DNA from: Puccinia triticina
Lineage: Eukaryota; Basidiomycota; Pucciniomycetes; Pucciniales; Pucciniaceae
NCBI RefSeq assembly: GCF_026914185.1
Contig: NC_070572.1
Coordinates: forward strand, 248,001 to 312,000
Length of the DNA: 64,000 bases
Direction: 5' to 3'
Below are positions 1 through 10,129 of this stretch, piece after piece. The position numbers and the translations under genes are program-made. The notes beneath the pieces were generated by a model. It saw nothing but the letters and a program-made list of their open reading frames with translations, was not told the origin of the DNA and ran no database searches. Each line of letters starts with the position of its first letter. Within the stretch, counting starts at the first letter, position 1.

Positions 1-236
1 GGATGAATTGCTGACTTGGGAGAGATGTCAAGACAATCTCTGTGTTAGTCTAGATACATGATATAAGGGGAGAGGGAAGAAGAGGTAGGAAGGGACTGAG
101 CTTACCTGACTCGGGAGAGATGTCAAGACAATCTCTGCCGAGTCAGGAGGGGCGGGGGAAGAGCAAGACTATAAGCGGGATCAATATTTGGGATCCTGTG
201 ATCCTGCTTGTGACACCTCCGAAGGGGGGGGTTACA
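1..236 (-). repeat. 3' LTR (partial at window edge)
   Basis: This is a direct repeat of 2988-3223 with only a few mismatches. On the minus strand the LTR starts at 236 (TGTAAC) and continues off the left edge. The C-terminal end and the stop codon of the gag-like ORF lie inside this repeat. Confidence 0.75.
106..146. repeat. LTR-internal hairpin (left copy)
   Basis: The arms CTGACTCGG and CCGAGTCAG pair perfectly. Inside them AGAGAT pairs with ATCTCT and GTC with GAC, leaving one G/G mismatch, one bulge and a two-base loop. A weaker, diverged second hairpin precedes it at about 10-51. The same pair is present in the other LTR, so the structure belongs to the LTR. Confidence 0.7.
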
Positions 237-2660
237 ATCTCCTCCCCTATGGGGAGATCCGGAACTGTGTAGCGGGCGGTGTCTGTGGTTCGGGTTGAAT
301 GTTATTAGAGGTGTAAAATGAGTAGAAGTCAGTGGGGCGTTAGGAGGGGTGGTAGTCTGAGGATCGGGGGAGCTGTGCCATTGGCGAGGCGGGGTCGACT
401 CGTCCGTGTGTGTCGGTATCGGAGCCGCAGGGCCCCGTGGTGCCAGATCAACAGCGGTAGGTGCACACAGTATGAAGAGGGGGGTGGGCGTGTGCATGGG
501 GATCAGAAAGGGGGGGCAGGGGGTGGAGGCGCGCGGGGCTTGATCTTGATCAATTGGTGCTCGATGGATCCGTGGGCGCTTCGCTGGGAGTCGAGGGGGT
601 TGGACTGTGTGAATGTGTCCCCGTAAGCACCTGCCCTTGTGCAATAAGTGAAGCTTGCGTGTGGGGGACAGTGAGGGGTGTATGTACCGTTCGTCTGGCA
701 AGGGGCCAAGGATGGCTGCTACGCGGGCTTCGAGAGCGGCGTCGAAATACGGGGAAGAATCGGCTAACCGCTGTACTGCGGTTTCTTCCATGTCCTCCGT
801 GACCAGGTCAGCGACGTCCGCGGCCGTGTACGGGATGTGTGCGTCCAGCGTTCCCAATGCTGCAGCCAAGGTCACGTCCAGATGGGGGAACAGGTCGTCT
901 TCGTCCTCATCCCACTCGTCCTCCTCCACAACCCCTGCCACTCCCGCTGGTTGTCCTGTCGGGCGGCCCGGTCCAGTGGTGTTGCGTGCCGTGGAGGGTC
1001 CCCGCGGGCTGCTCCATGCCTTGGGTCTTGTATAGTTGTCTGGCTTCACTGGAGGCCGGAAGTCCGTCGGGACGACAACTCTGGTGCGGTCCATTGGTCC
1101 CGGGCAGCTTCCGGGTGTCGTGCCGCAGTGGCGTTTGCAGAAGTGACAGAGGCCGACAGAGTCAAGATACGAGTGTATGCGCCAGAAGTACTCTTCCCGA
1201 GGTAGGCCATTGTACCTCCCCTCAGTATTTGCGGGGCCGTCAGTGTTTGTGTGCGGGGCCGCTGCTGGGCGGTTGTGGCCTCCTGTCGCTCGTCTAGGCA
1301 TGGCATCGTAGATAGTCCTGACTTGTCGGGCAAAGTGATCGTACTCGAAGGGGTCCGCTTCGAGGAGCTCGAACATGTGGACTTGTCCCTGCAGTTCTAC
1401 CAAGAGGCCTAGGACAATCCAGTCGGCCAGTTCTTCGTCCGGCATCACAAGCGGGTCGGCTGCGAAGTTCACCATGCGCTGGAGCGTCCGCGCTCGCATC
1501 TCAAACTGTTTGAATGTCTCCGTTTCTGCCATGCGGAGGTTTCGGATCTGTCCCTTGATTTCTCGTCGCCAACAGAGGGGGAGCGCGGTCGTAAAGAGGG
1601 CCTCCTTAAAGGCCACCCAAGTCCGGGTGAGGTAATTGGCGGCTTCGTTGGAGTAGAAGGACAAGAGATTGGTTTCCTTGATCAGAGTCCCTGCGATCCG
1701 GATTTTGTCGCTGTCCAGGGTCACGGCCTTTGTGCCAAAAAAGATTTCTAGGCCATAGATCCAGGTCAAGAAAACCTCGATGTCCTGAAATGGACCTGTG
1801 AACACCGGGCCGTCCGATGTGCGGAACCGTTGCAAGTCGATTTGGCCGTCGCGTGGCAGTGCCGTGGGGGGAGTCTCGGTTGGGGTCACCAAGACTTTCG
1901 TGACTGCCTCCTCTAGTCGCCTCAGTCGGTTACGGTCCTCTCGGGCTTGCTGTTCCGCGGCTAGCCTGGCGTCGAAGTTCGCTTGCTGCATCTGCAACGT
2001 CATTCGTTGCATCTCAGCGAATATCCCCATGATGGATCGGTCCGTCAGTGCGGGTGGCGCAGGGGGGGCGATGTTGGCAGCCGGTTCCGCTGTAGGGTTC
2101 GCGGGTTTCTGTGTCAGGCTGTCATCTGGTCCCAGGCCGGCGTTGTCCTGCATTGGCTCACTGGTCAAGGGTTTGGCTGGTGGGGGCGGGCCGATTGGGT
2201 TGTGCGACGCCGTCTGGATGGTGTTTGAGGGATCCGGCGCGCTCATGGTCTGATGTGGGGGGGGAAGTGCTAGTGGGGCCGAGATTAGTGGGTAAATCGG
2301 GCCGCTTGGCGGGGGCGGGGGGCGGATCTCGGTCGGGGGGATGATTTCCCAGGCTCGCACGTTCGGTGGATCCGCAGGTGCCGCGGAGAACAAGGATGGT
2401 TCTGGTGGGGCTTGGAAGCCGATCGCTGGGGGAAGGGTGAAGGATGAGGCGAGTGACGCCGGACAGGAGCTGGTCTCTTGGGGTTTGGTTGGTGCAATGA
2501 GTGGGCCCGGGGTCGTCGATTCCAAGTCACTGGGGCTGGGAGCGGCTTTGGATGACGAGGCCTTCGCAAGACGTTTCGCCTTGTTCGCTGCTCGGATAAG
2601 GGCCTCGGTGTCGGTGATGGTGAGTAGTCGGTCTGACGAGACAGTTCGTCTCGTGGACAT
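123..2660 (-). CDS. Retrotransposon gag-like polyprotein
   Basis: An uninterrupted 845-residue ORF. Residues 1 to about 265 are rich in Pro, Ala, Ser and Thr and look disordered. Residues about 275-455 resemble the Ty3/gypsy gag (retrotrans_gag) domain, with a GPVFTG motif, an FLTWIYGLEIFF helix and a TFKQFEMRARTLQRM segment. A Cys/His cluster near residues 505-520 (CxxC, then HC, then C) looks like a degenerate zinc knuckle, not a canonical CCHC. An acidic patch and a second Pro/Thr-rich basic tail follow. The product would be the structural particle protein that packages element RNA. The last residues are encoded inside the 3' LTR, which is unusual, and no pol follows. The ATG at 2660 is the first good start after the 5' LTR. 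The gag assignment is by motif likeness only. Confidence 0.7.
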   Translation of the reverse strand: MSTRRTVSSDRLLTITDTEALIRAANKAKRLAKASSSKAAPSPSDLESTTPGPLIAPTKPQETSSCPASLASSFTLPPAIGFQAPPEPSLFSAAPADPPNVRAWEIIPPTEIRPPPPPSGPIYPLISAPLALPPPHQTMSAPDPSNTIQTASHNPIGPPPPAKPLTSEPMQDNAGLGPDDSLTQKPANPTAEPAANIAPPAPPALTDRSIMGIFAEMQRMTLQMQQANFDARLAAEQQAREDRNRLRRLEEAVTKVLVTPTETPPTALPRDGQIDLQRFRTSDGPVFTGPFQDIEVFLTWIYGLEIFFGTKAVTLDSDKIRIAGTLIKETNLLSFYSNEAANYLTRTWVAFKEALFTTALPLCWRREIKGQIRNLRMAETETFKQFEMRARTLQRMVNFAADPLVMPDEELADWIVLGLLVELQGQVHMFELLEADPFEYDHFARQVRTIYDAMPRRATGGHNRPAAAPHTNTDGPANTEGRYNGLPREEYFWRIHSYLDSVGLCHFCKRHCGTTPGSCPGPMDRTRVVVPTDFRPPVKPDNYTRPKAWSSPRGPSTARNTTGPGRPTGQPAGVAGVVEEDEWDEDEDDLFPHLDVTLAAALGTLDAHIPYTAADVADLVTEDMEETAVQRLADSSPYFDAALEARVAAILGPLPDERYIHPSLSPTRKLHLLHKGRCLRGHIHTVQPPRLPAKRPRIHRAPIDQDQAPRASTPCPPFLIPMHTPTPLFILCAPTAVDLAPRGPAAPIPTHTDESTPPRQWHSSPDPQTTTPPNAPLTSTHFTPLITFNPNHRHRPLHSSGSPHRGGDCNPPLRRCHKQDHRIPNIDPAYSLALPPPLLTRQRLS
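238..249 (-). other. Polypurine tract next to 3' LTR
   Basis: Read on the minus strand the sequence is AGGGGAGGAGA, one base before the LTR start TGTAAC at 236. This is the expected place and composition for the plus-strand primer of an LTR retroelement. Confidence 0.6.
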
Positions 2661-2987
2661 GAGGGGGCGTCGAGTCTCGGACGCTTTAGGAGAGGGAAGG
2701 AAAGGCGAGGAAAGTGGCAGGGTCAGGCAGATCAGATTCAGGTGAGGCAGATTCAGGTGTAGTCGGGGCGGGTTCAGATTCAGAAGGTTCAGATTCAGAT
2801 GGTTTGGTTCAGATTCAGATAGGGCAGATTGAAAGTGCAGTCGGTATCAAGGGCAGAATGATGGAGTTGGTTCGAGGTTCTAGAAAAAAAAAGTGTAAGA
2901 GGCCGCTACAGAGGGGCGGGGCTCTTCACTGGGGCAGGACTCAGGGACACAGAGGCAGGGCCTCGAGCGGTTTCTAGAACCGCGGCG

Positions 2988-3223
2988 GGATGAATTGCTG
3001 ACTCGGGAGAGATGTCAAGACGATCTCTGCGTTAGTCTAGATACATGATATAAGGGGAGAGGGAAGAAGAGGTAGGAAGGGACTGAGCTTACCTGACTCG
3101 GGAGAGATGTCAAGACAATCTCTGCCGAGTCAGGAGGGGCGGGGGAAGAGCAAGACTATAAGCAGGATCAATATTTGGGATCCTGTGATCCTGCTTGTGA
3201 CACCTCCAAAGGGGGGGGTTACA
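2988..3223 (-). repeat. 5' LTR (matching part)
   Basis: Partner of 1-236. On the minus strand the element begins here at 3223. The true inner boundary may lie left of 2988, because the matching part of the other copy is cut by the window edge. Confidence 0.7.
3093..3133. repeat. LTR-internal hairpin (right copy)
   Basis: Same hairpin as at 106-146, with the arms conserved. Confidence 0.7.
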
Positions 3224-5579
3224 TTGTGACGGGTACCAGTGATCATGGAATGCTTCTAGATAGTCTGGTGGCTGATGCCCAAGCGGCTATCGTCGGCCGT
3301 TGGTTGGCTGGCAACGTGGTCAATGCAACAGGGCTCTCTGGCTTTTGGCGGTCGGTGATGGTGGCGAGTTTGGTGGATGGTTTGAGGGTGGTAAGACAAG
3401 GACGTGGGCATGTTGAAGCCGATTAGAGAGTGCTTGTGTAAGGAAAAAGTCCATCTCTGTCCGTCCTCAAGACGGTCTCCTTGACTTGTGAACCGGTGAT
3501 CCAACTCAGATCGACCCCATTGGCTCCGCCACCGCTCCCGTGGTCGACGGCTTTGTGCTACTGAGATCCTTGTTGGGGTTCGCATTGTTCCGCCAGATTC
3601 ACGCCAAGATCAAGCAGCCCATCAATCTGTAATTGTGTGATGGTGGCTAGCTTCTGATTGATCTTCAGCCATCACGGCAGAGTTGAGTTAATCTTGGAGT
3701 TGGGTCAATGTTGAACATGGCCGAATTTGTCGGATTCAGAACCGTTATAATCAATTGGAACAGAGCCCGGCTAGCTGTTGTCTCCTGTTTGTGGAGGGAC
3801 ACCGTCATAGGAATATAAGGGAGCTGCCCCTCCGGCCTTGGAGACTCCCTTGAACTTGGCGAGGGCAGATTGCAGTGCGCACCGTCACTGCCACCAGCGT
3901 GCATCTCTGCCAAAGTGCCATGAGACAGAGACCCTGTGGGCCTGCCCTTTTGGGTATCTCACACAGAGCCTTTCTTTTAAAGCTTGCCAGCCCACAGGGC
4001 AAAGGTACAGGCAACTTGTTGATATGGATGTACATTGTATGTGCACTTTCATTGGAAATTTGGGCAACACTTCCTAGGGGCAGGTGAAAAAAGCCAAACT
4101 AAACTTACCCAGTGGTTGTCACCTTCCTCACCGCCAGCCTTGGTGCACAATAAGTCGGTCTCAGGAGCAACATTGTACTGATCAACTGGAGCCAATGTGG
4201 CGTGACGGGTGGGGTGTTTGGCAAGGCAGTGTGAAATGGTTCAACTGTGGCGCGCGGGTCAAGTGATGGTTGCCGCCAGCATGGTGGAGGGGAGCAACGG
4301 AGGCGTTAGTGGCGTGGGTTGGGTGGCCAACAGGGCGGTGGTGTAGACAGATCAGCTACAGACCAATGTCAGGCTTTGGTCAAAAGGTATATAAAGGGAG
4401 GGTGAGATGGGAAATTTTCCCTTGGCCCAGGGGTTCCGGTTCCATCCTGGCCCCTCCCTGCAGGCCCCCTACTTTGCTTGATTAGGCCCCTGCTTGAGAC
4501 AACAAAATGCCGACTCTTTTTTTCTTGTTGCACTGTCACAAGCTGGAGAGTCTACCCGTGGCACCTAGTGTTTGGGGGTAATCTATTCAACAGTGGCCAA
4601 TTTAGGCTGCACACCAAAACTTAGATCTTTTTTGCCATGTTTTTGTGAATTTAATAAACTTGGATTTCCCTGACTCTGTCACATGACATGTTTATAACCA
4701 CTTGTCATGTGAAAGAGCTTCAGTAGAAGTCTACATAATGCTTTCACGGGGTATTTTTACACAAGTAATATTACTCTTTAATGTACAACAGTTTATTTTT
4801 ATGTGCTTTGTTTATTTTACTAATTCTTTGTATGTAATACTATTTTTGGGCGCTCTCTGGGGCCAATTCTTATTTATACAATTAGTACATGAAGGAATAG
4901 GAATAAGGGGTTACTTTGAGTGGGTGACCCCCCTTAATTTATGATGAGGAATCTAATTCTGCAATAATAATTCACTAATTATTATTATTTACTAAGTTAT
5001 TGCAGTCTTTTGGATACTTGATGTATCTCTAAGGCTGACACTCTCCATTGATACATGCCTGTTAATATTGGTATCTCATCTGCCATGTATTTTATTGGGT
5101 TACCCAATACACAGATCCTCAAACTGTTTTATTGTATATAGTGACCCTATGTACACACCCAGAGGGGAACTGGTTATTGCATTGGCTTGCCAATACAATC
5201 CTGATACAAAATATTGGGTAAAGACACAGCAGCAGGTGATATCAATCAATCAGTGCAATTTATCAATTTCTTTGAAAAATGTTCATAAACACCTTAAAAT
5301 TTGTCCTAAAGTTTTGTAAATTTCAATTGTGAACCCCTCTTGTACCAATACTTGTAAGTATCAGTTTCACCGGTGTGCACAGCTACATATTTTACATTAA
5401 TGCTTTGCTTGAAGTAAGAAACACAAAAATGAAGAAGAAAAAAACAGAGAAAAAATAGTACATACATCGTCTGGAAACACCAGAGAATGCAGCCATGAAG
5501 AGGTCTGTTTGAAAATATCTGTGAATATTTGGAAATTCAGGCAAAATAACCAATATTACATAGATGTTCCAGTCGATGA
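3224..5579. other. Intergenic, no gene recognised
   Basis: Only short unsupported ORFs occur here. The first 400 bp are GC-richer and may be an old retroelement remnant. A TATATAAAGGGAG box sits near 4388, followed by a pyrimidine-rich stretch, as in a promoter or solo LTR, but no gene follows it. From about 4600 the DNA is AT-rich. Confidence 0.5.
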
Positions 5580-6310
5580 TCAGGCTTTGGCTACGCTAGC
5601 CCTAGTGCAGTCGGCTGCTATCTTCTTGGGGACGGTTTGGGCAAATTTGGGGTCCTGGGGAGTACACGTTATGTAGTTAGTGCAATGATCGAAAACAACC
5701 AAGGCTCACGGCAAGTTGACGTTTGCCTTCAGGAAGAAAAATTTGTTAAGAAAACTGTGAACAGTTGGCGGCCAGATGGACTAGTCTATAGTCCTCCGGA
5801 CGAGATTTTAAGTGATCCCACCGGGTGGCAGAGCTCTGCCCCCGGTGAGGCCTTATCCTTCTGCAGGCCCAGTCGGGCAGATCCACCTGACCATTGATGA
5901 GAATTGTGACAAGTAGCTGATGTACTTACCGGGTTGGGCGTGTAGCTAGTTACTGAATTGGGGCAACATTGTCCAGAAATTTCCCCCGCGGAGTTGAAGC
6001 ACCGAAACTTTCCGTTGGTAGGTTTCTGAGGCCCCATGACTTTGGACAACAGCGGTGATTTCGAAGAGCAGAAGAAAAGTCCACAAGAGGTGAGCGGCTT
6101 ATATTGTCTTCTAATGATTTGTCTGAACAGTCAATGAGGGGATTGATCCCACTCACATGATGGATTGCTGTTCAGGAAGCCCGCCTGTACGCAATATGAA
6201 ATCGGCAGCTTGCCACCACAGGCTTTGTAAGAGGTGAACTGGGATGCACAACTAACTGATAATGCACCAATAAGCGATACAATAATGATCGACGGAGATG
6301 ACTTCAACAT
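5580..6310 (-). CDS. Small secreted cysteine-containing protein, candidate effector (3 exons)
   Basis: Proposed exons are 6310-6157, 6039-5930 and 5654-5580, giving 112 residues. The ATG at 6310 opens a typical signal peptide: a Lys-containing start, then a hydrophobic run IIIVSLIGALSV, with likely cleavage near residue 22. Donors are GTGAGT (6156) and GTAAGT (5929); acceptors are AAAG (6040) and CCCCAG (5655). Reading phase is kept through all three exons to the TGA at 5580. The mature part has about six cysteines, including a CC pair and an FRC triplet, which fits the [YFW]xC pattern described in rust and mildew effector candidates. The first acceptor (AAG) is not the commonest type, and intron 2 is long (275 bp). 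An alternative acceptor near 5887 would give a different C-terminus. The signal peptide is clear, the exon ends are less so, and no specific function is recognised. Confidence 0.6.
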
Positions 6311-6385
6311 GATTGCACCGGAAAATCAGATAATCTTGATGGTCGCGTGAAGAACAGGGCAATTGGACTCAAGTGTATTCCCGAG

Positions 6386-6393
6386 CTTTTATA
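6386..6393 (-). promoter_or_regulatory. TATA box of the secreted-protein gene
   Basis: TATAAAAG on the minus strand, about 75 bp upstream of the ATG at 6310. Confidence 0.5.
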
Positions 6394-7692
6394 TTTTAAA
6401 AAAGAGTACTACAAGCACTTTGTCAAAACAAATGGGTAGACACGGTTTGGAGATGTGAGAATAACAATGTCGACAAACTGGGGTGTTGATAATTGGAAGG
6501 TGGGGGGGAATGGAAGAGGGACGAGCAGACAGCCGGCCAATAAATAGTCATTCGAGAGCCCAATAATATATGTCAGATCAAGCAGGAGCCGGTCGAAACA
6601 AATCGGTTGTGATCTCCCAGTCGCCTGGGGCTCGGCTGACAGACGCCCCGAGTGAGCGTCCTTATGCTTTTAATGTATTTATATCCCGATTTGACTCGTT
6701 TAAAAGCACCGGTACCACCAATTTGGCTACGGCATTTGGTTGTCAAGGGTTCTAAAAGGCCGCATCCGAGACCGTTCTGCCCCCTTTTTCTTTGTTTCGA
6801 GGTTCGATAAGTTAATCCATTTCTACTTACATATTTCGCCCGTTGTTCAGGCAACATATTTTCGGGAATGAACCGGGCCGGGCGACCGGTGAAACAATTG
6901 CGACCCGGCCGTTATCGGCTTGGGTGGAGTGTATGCAATTGACCAGACCCGCAAAGACCTGCTTTATCGTTAGGTCGGGCAGAGAGGATTACGGTTAGAC
7001 TCCTTTGCACCGAAAACAGCGACCAATTGTCTAGCAAGAACACGATGATATAACTTTCAGCATAAAGATCACCTGCCTACGCCCCCAAACAAGATAACAA
7101 CAAGCAAAGTGAAATGATTAGGATTAATAATGACAGAGGAAGAGAAGAAGGAAATGATAAAAGTATATTTGTTTGTATATATTTAACATACAACAGGACT
7201 AGAAGAATACATACATGCATCGAGAAAAAAAAATGTAATTCGAAAATAAAAATCGTGTTTGATGGGATGATGAAATGCATGAGCCTGTCGGAACAAATTT
7301 GAGGAGCCTGGTTTACAGAGCAACAGAAAAGTAGTTTGGCGGGCTGTCTGGGCGTCTTTTCTTGGCCCCTTAGTGTTTTCTTCTTTCCAGTATACTAGTA
7401 TCTATGTTTGTTTGTGTGTGTATGCGTGTATGTTGTGGAATGGAAGTTTACAGAATGGTGCTGGTGACGAAGGAGATGCTTGATATGCGAACAAGATTTG
7501 CGTTCATGTGTTATTGGAGGGCTGCCTGATCAAGAAAAAAGAGTTTGAGGAGCAGGTGTTGATTTGTTTTCTGGAGTGAAGAAAGGTGAGCCTTGGGAAG
7601 AGAAGCATTTTTCTTGGCCAACGGTGGGCGAGAGCTCTAGATATACGTCGAGACTTTTGACTAGGTTAATTGAGGATGGTGATTTGCATTGA
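6394..7692. other. Intergenic, no gene recognised
   Basis: Short unsupported ORFs only. The first part is likely promoter sequence of the gene ending at 5580. The last part is likely 3' flank of the gene starting at 8287. Confidence 0.5.
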
Positions 7693-8287
7693 TTACTTGG
7701 AGTAGAGCACTTGTGGTAAGACTTCATTATCCTCGTCTTCCTCCTCGTCTTCGTCATCCGGATCAGGGACCGTCAAGAGACGAGCTCCTAACTCGCGATG
7801 ATGGTGAGATAGACTGAGCGATTGGAGCCGGTCGACATCCGATGCTTGTCTTGATCCATGACCTGGACCACCCGTCGGATCGATCTCGTCTTCATCCTCA
7901 AGCAGTTTGATCCTTCGTTGTCTGTTGTATTTGAATTCTTCGAATTGATCCGACAGCTTGATGGCCTGGTCGTGGAGCAGTTTCCAAATCTTTCGCCTCG
8001 CTTTACTGAAAAAGATGACGTGGATCAGTTGAATTGATTGTCTCATACACTGTCTTCTTTCTTTCTTCAGGGTCTAGGTAGAAAAAGAGAAGGACTTACA
8101 CGATCCATTCGGTATGCCGAAAACAGACAAATAGCAAGCAGAGGAAGGCTAAACAGAGGAGAGAGAGCAGGGCCGCGGGAGGGAGTAGATTGGCACGAGG
8201 CGGATGATCTAGCGTGCTGAACTTGACGGTTTCTTTCTTCCTGTTCGTTGATGGAGACCCGGGAAGAGGTTGCGGATAGGGGCTCAT
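7693..8287 (-). CDS. Single-pass membrane protein with basic coiled region and acidic tail (2 exons)
   Basis: Exons 8287-8100 and 8005-7693 join across a 94-bp GTAAGT...TTTTTCAG intron in perfect phase to give 166 residues. Residues 1-33 are polar and Pro-rich. Residues about 34-57 form one strong transmembrane segment rich in Leu, Ala and Cys. A short WxV link is followed by a basic, probably helical stretch (ARRKIWKLLHDQ, then FEEFKYNRQRRIKLLE). The C-terminal third holds a His/Arg part and a dense Asp/Glu block. No signal-peptide cleavage site is evident, so a type II or tail-facing endomembrane topology is likely. I do not recognise the family. I considered Spo7-like nuclear-envelope proteins, but there is only one hydrophobic segment and no shared motif. 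Confidence 0.6.
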
Positions 8288-9083
8288 CTATCTGTTGGAT
8301 TTCTTGTATTTTCGTCTTCTTGTATGATGGTGTATGAAGTGACTGTCGCTGTTTCTGAAGGGGAAGCGAATACAGACGGCAGATCAGGTTGGAAGTGTCT
8401 TTTCGGATGGTGTATTTGAGCTTACACAGCTTATAGATGTCTGACAGTCCCTCTACAACCCTGCGAGCGTTTCGAGTGTGGCTCCTGTCGTCTTTTCTTG
8501 AAGGTGTTGGTTGTGTGAATAGTAGCTGGAGTCAAGCCCACGCTGAGCTCGATCTAAGTATATTCAACAACGGCGATAACCATCCAATCGATCGTCAAGC
8601 GCAACGGCCAGTTTAGCTGTGGTAGTCTTTCGTCGAGAAGATGATGATGGTGGTGGGTGCTGTTGTCTGGTTGGATCTGGCTGATTGTTGACCATCCATT
8701 AACCTGGCCGAGGCCACCACTCCGACGTCGGCATATCCACTAAGGACTCTCGAAGGTAAAACACTCAAACAGCTACCTACACAACAGGCTCAGATGTTCA
8801 GACCTTGGACAAGGAGCCCCATTCCAAAGAGTCTGGATTGCAAGGATTTCCAAGTGTGAATGCACTGGCATAGAGTCACTCTGAGAGTATAACAAAATCT
8901 ATGGGGTCCAAACACTGGTCACAGTGCTAGATTTAACATCAGGTGACAGGTTATGGTGGACTTCCCTTTGATCTGGAAACCCAGATTTTGTCAGATTTTG
9001 CAGGGAAATCTACATAGGAATATCTGGGATTTGGGATGATTGAGCTCAGATTTCCCTGCAAAATCTGGAAAAATTATAGGATC
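8288..9083. other. Promoter flank then repeat-like AT-rich DNA
   Basis: 8288 to about 8700 is the probable 5' flank of the membrane-protein gene, with no coding signal on either strand. From about 8940 there are short inverted and direct copies of a TTTCCCTGCAAAATCT-type motif. The same motif recurs near 34640, so this is dispersed repeat DNA. Confidence 0.4.
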
Positions 9084-9195
9084 AAGCCTGGGAATTTTCT
9101 GGGAACAAAAGCTGTGTCTCCTTGGCAGACTTGAAAAAAGTGGGCAGAAGTGTCCTGTGCCAGAGCAACAACATTGAACCATTTCTCATGTGTGG
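9084..9195. repeat. Dispersed ~110-bp repeat, copy 1
   Basis: Begins CAAGCCTGGGAATTTTC and contains TGTGTCTCCTTGGCAGACTT and a CCTGTGCCAGAGCAACAAC core, then TTTCTCATGTGTG. Copies 2 and 3 share the same order of motifs. Confidence 0.5.
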
Positions 9196-9511
9196 TGTGA
9201 GGGCCCCCTACTACTCTTACTTCATAAGTGGTTATAAATATTCTCAAGAGAGAATTTCACCAACAATATTGGGATGAGAGAAAAGAAAAGAGCAAGAAAG
9301 AGAACAAGACAGCAAATAATATAACTATGTGATCAGACAACAAAAAAACAAACAAATGATAATAAAACACAAGCTCTTAATTAAAATCCAATAGTGGTTT
9401 GCAACAGAGCCTCTCATAGTTTATAACACAACCTAAACTATTAAGTAAGAATGTAAGTATAAAATCAAAAATGTTACATGTGCGCTGGGGAGCCCAGATA
9501 CGTCAGGATCA

Positions 9512-9628
9512 AGCCTGGGCATTTTCCGGGCATGAGGACTGTGTCTCCTTGTCAGACTCAAAAGAAGTAGGGAGATGTTTCCTGTTGCAGACCAACAAAC
9601 CTGAAACATTTCTCTTGTGTGGGCGGGG
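9512..9628. repeat. Dispersed ~110-bp repeat, copy 2
   Basis: Same motif order as copy 1: AAGCCTGGGCATTTTCCGGG, TGTGTCTCCTTGTCAGACT, CAGACCAACAAACC, TTTCTCTTGTGTGGG. Closest to copy 3, which follows within 20 bp. Confidence 0.5.
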
Positions 9629-9647
9629 GATGTCCAGATAAAGGATC

Positions 9648-9768
9648 AAGCCTTGGCATTTTATGGGCATGAGGGCTTTGTCTCCTTGTAATTTCAGACT
9701 TGAAACAAGTGGGGAGATGTGTCCTGTGTATCCTGTGCCAGACCAACAACCCTCAAACATTGTGTGGG
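9648..9768. repeat. Dispersed ~110-bp repeat, copy 3
   Basis: AAGCCTTGGCATTTTATGGG, then TTTGTCTCCTTG, CAGACTTGAAACAAGTGGGG, CCAGACCAACAACC, TTGTGTGGGC. A further partial piece with GTGTCTCCTTGAAGCAAG lies near 9812. Confidence 0.5.
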
Positions 9769-10121
9769 CTGGGGAGCTCCAGAATTTTCATGGCAATGGT
9801 TCTCAGGGGGTGTGTCTCCTTGAAGCAAGTTTCCAGCTGATGATCTGGAACATGTTTCAATGAGTCACCTGAGCAGGGAACCATAGGGCACCATGCAACA
9901 TAAACTCTTCCTATTTTCAAATTGAACTCAGAGTCAGGAACTGTAGCCAAAATCACCACTAATTTGACTCAATTCATTTGATCCAATAAAAATCATTGGC
10001 AATGTTTTCAAAGAAATTCATTTTTTATCGTTCTTGTTGCATGCCATGCTGTGATCTCTGATTTTCCCTCCTTGGTTTGAACAGTAATGAACATTCTGAG
10101 AAATTTGCAAGAAATTGGATA

Positions 10122-10129
10122 ATTTTCAC
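10122..10129. repeat. Target-site duplication ATTTTCAC (left)
   Basis: Perfect 8-bp match to 10844-10851, directly outside the inverted termini of the element at 10130-10843. Confidence 0.8.

Larger units (their letters stand above)
1..3223 (-). mobile_element. Non-autonomous LTR retroelement carrying only a gag-like ORF
   Basis: Two direct repeats of 236 bp (1-236 and 2988-3223) bracket a single long minus-strand ORF. The repeats are nearly identical. Read on the minus strand they begin TGTAACCCCCC, the usual TG start of an LTR, and a purine tract lies directly upstream of the left copy. No protease, reverse transcriptase, RNase H or integrase is present between the repeats. The element is therefore either a gag-only derivative that depends on enzymes from elsewhere, or an internally deleted copy. 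The left repeat runs off the window edge, so the full LTR length and the flanking target duplication cannot be seen. No convincing primer-binding site was found inside 2988. Confidence 0.7.

Noticed and set aside
837..1297. Long plus-strand ORFs opposite the gag-like gene
   Set aside because: They are shadows of a GC-rich minus-strand gene and contain no domain.
3256..3585. Minus ORF next to the first LTR as a retroelement pol piece
   Set aside because: Composition hints at old coding DNA, but no RT, protease or integrase motif could be found.
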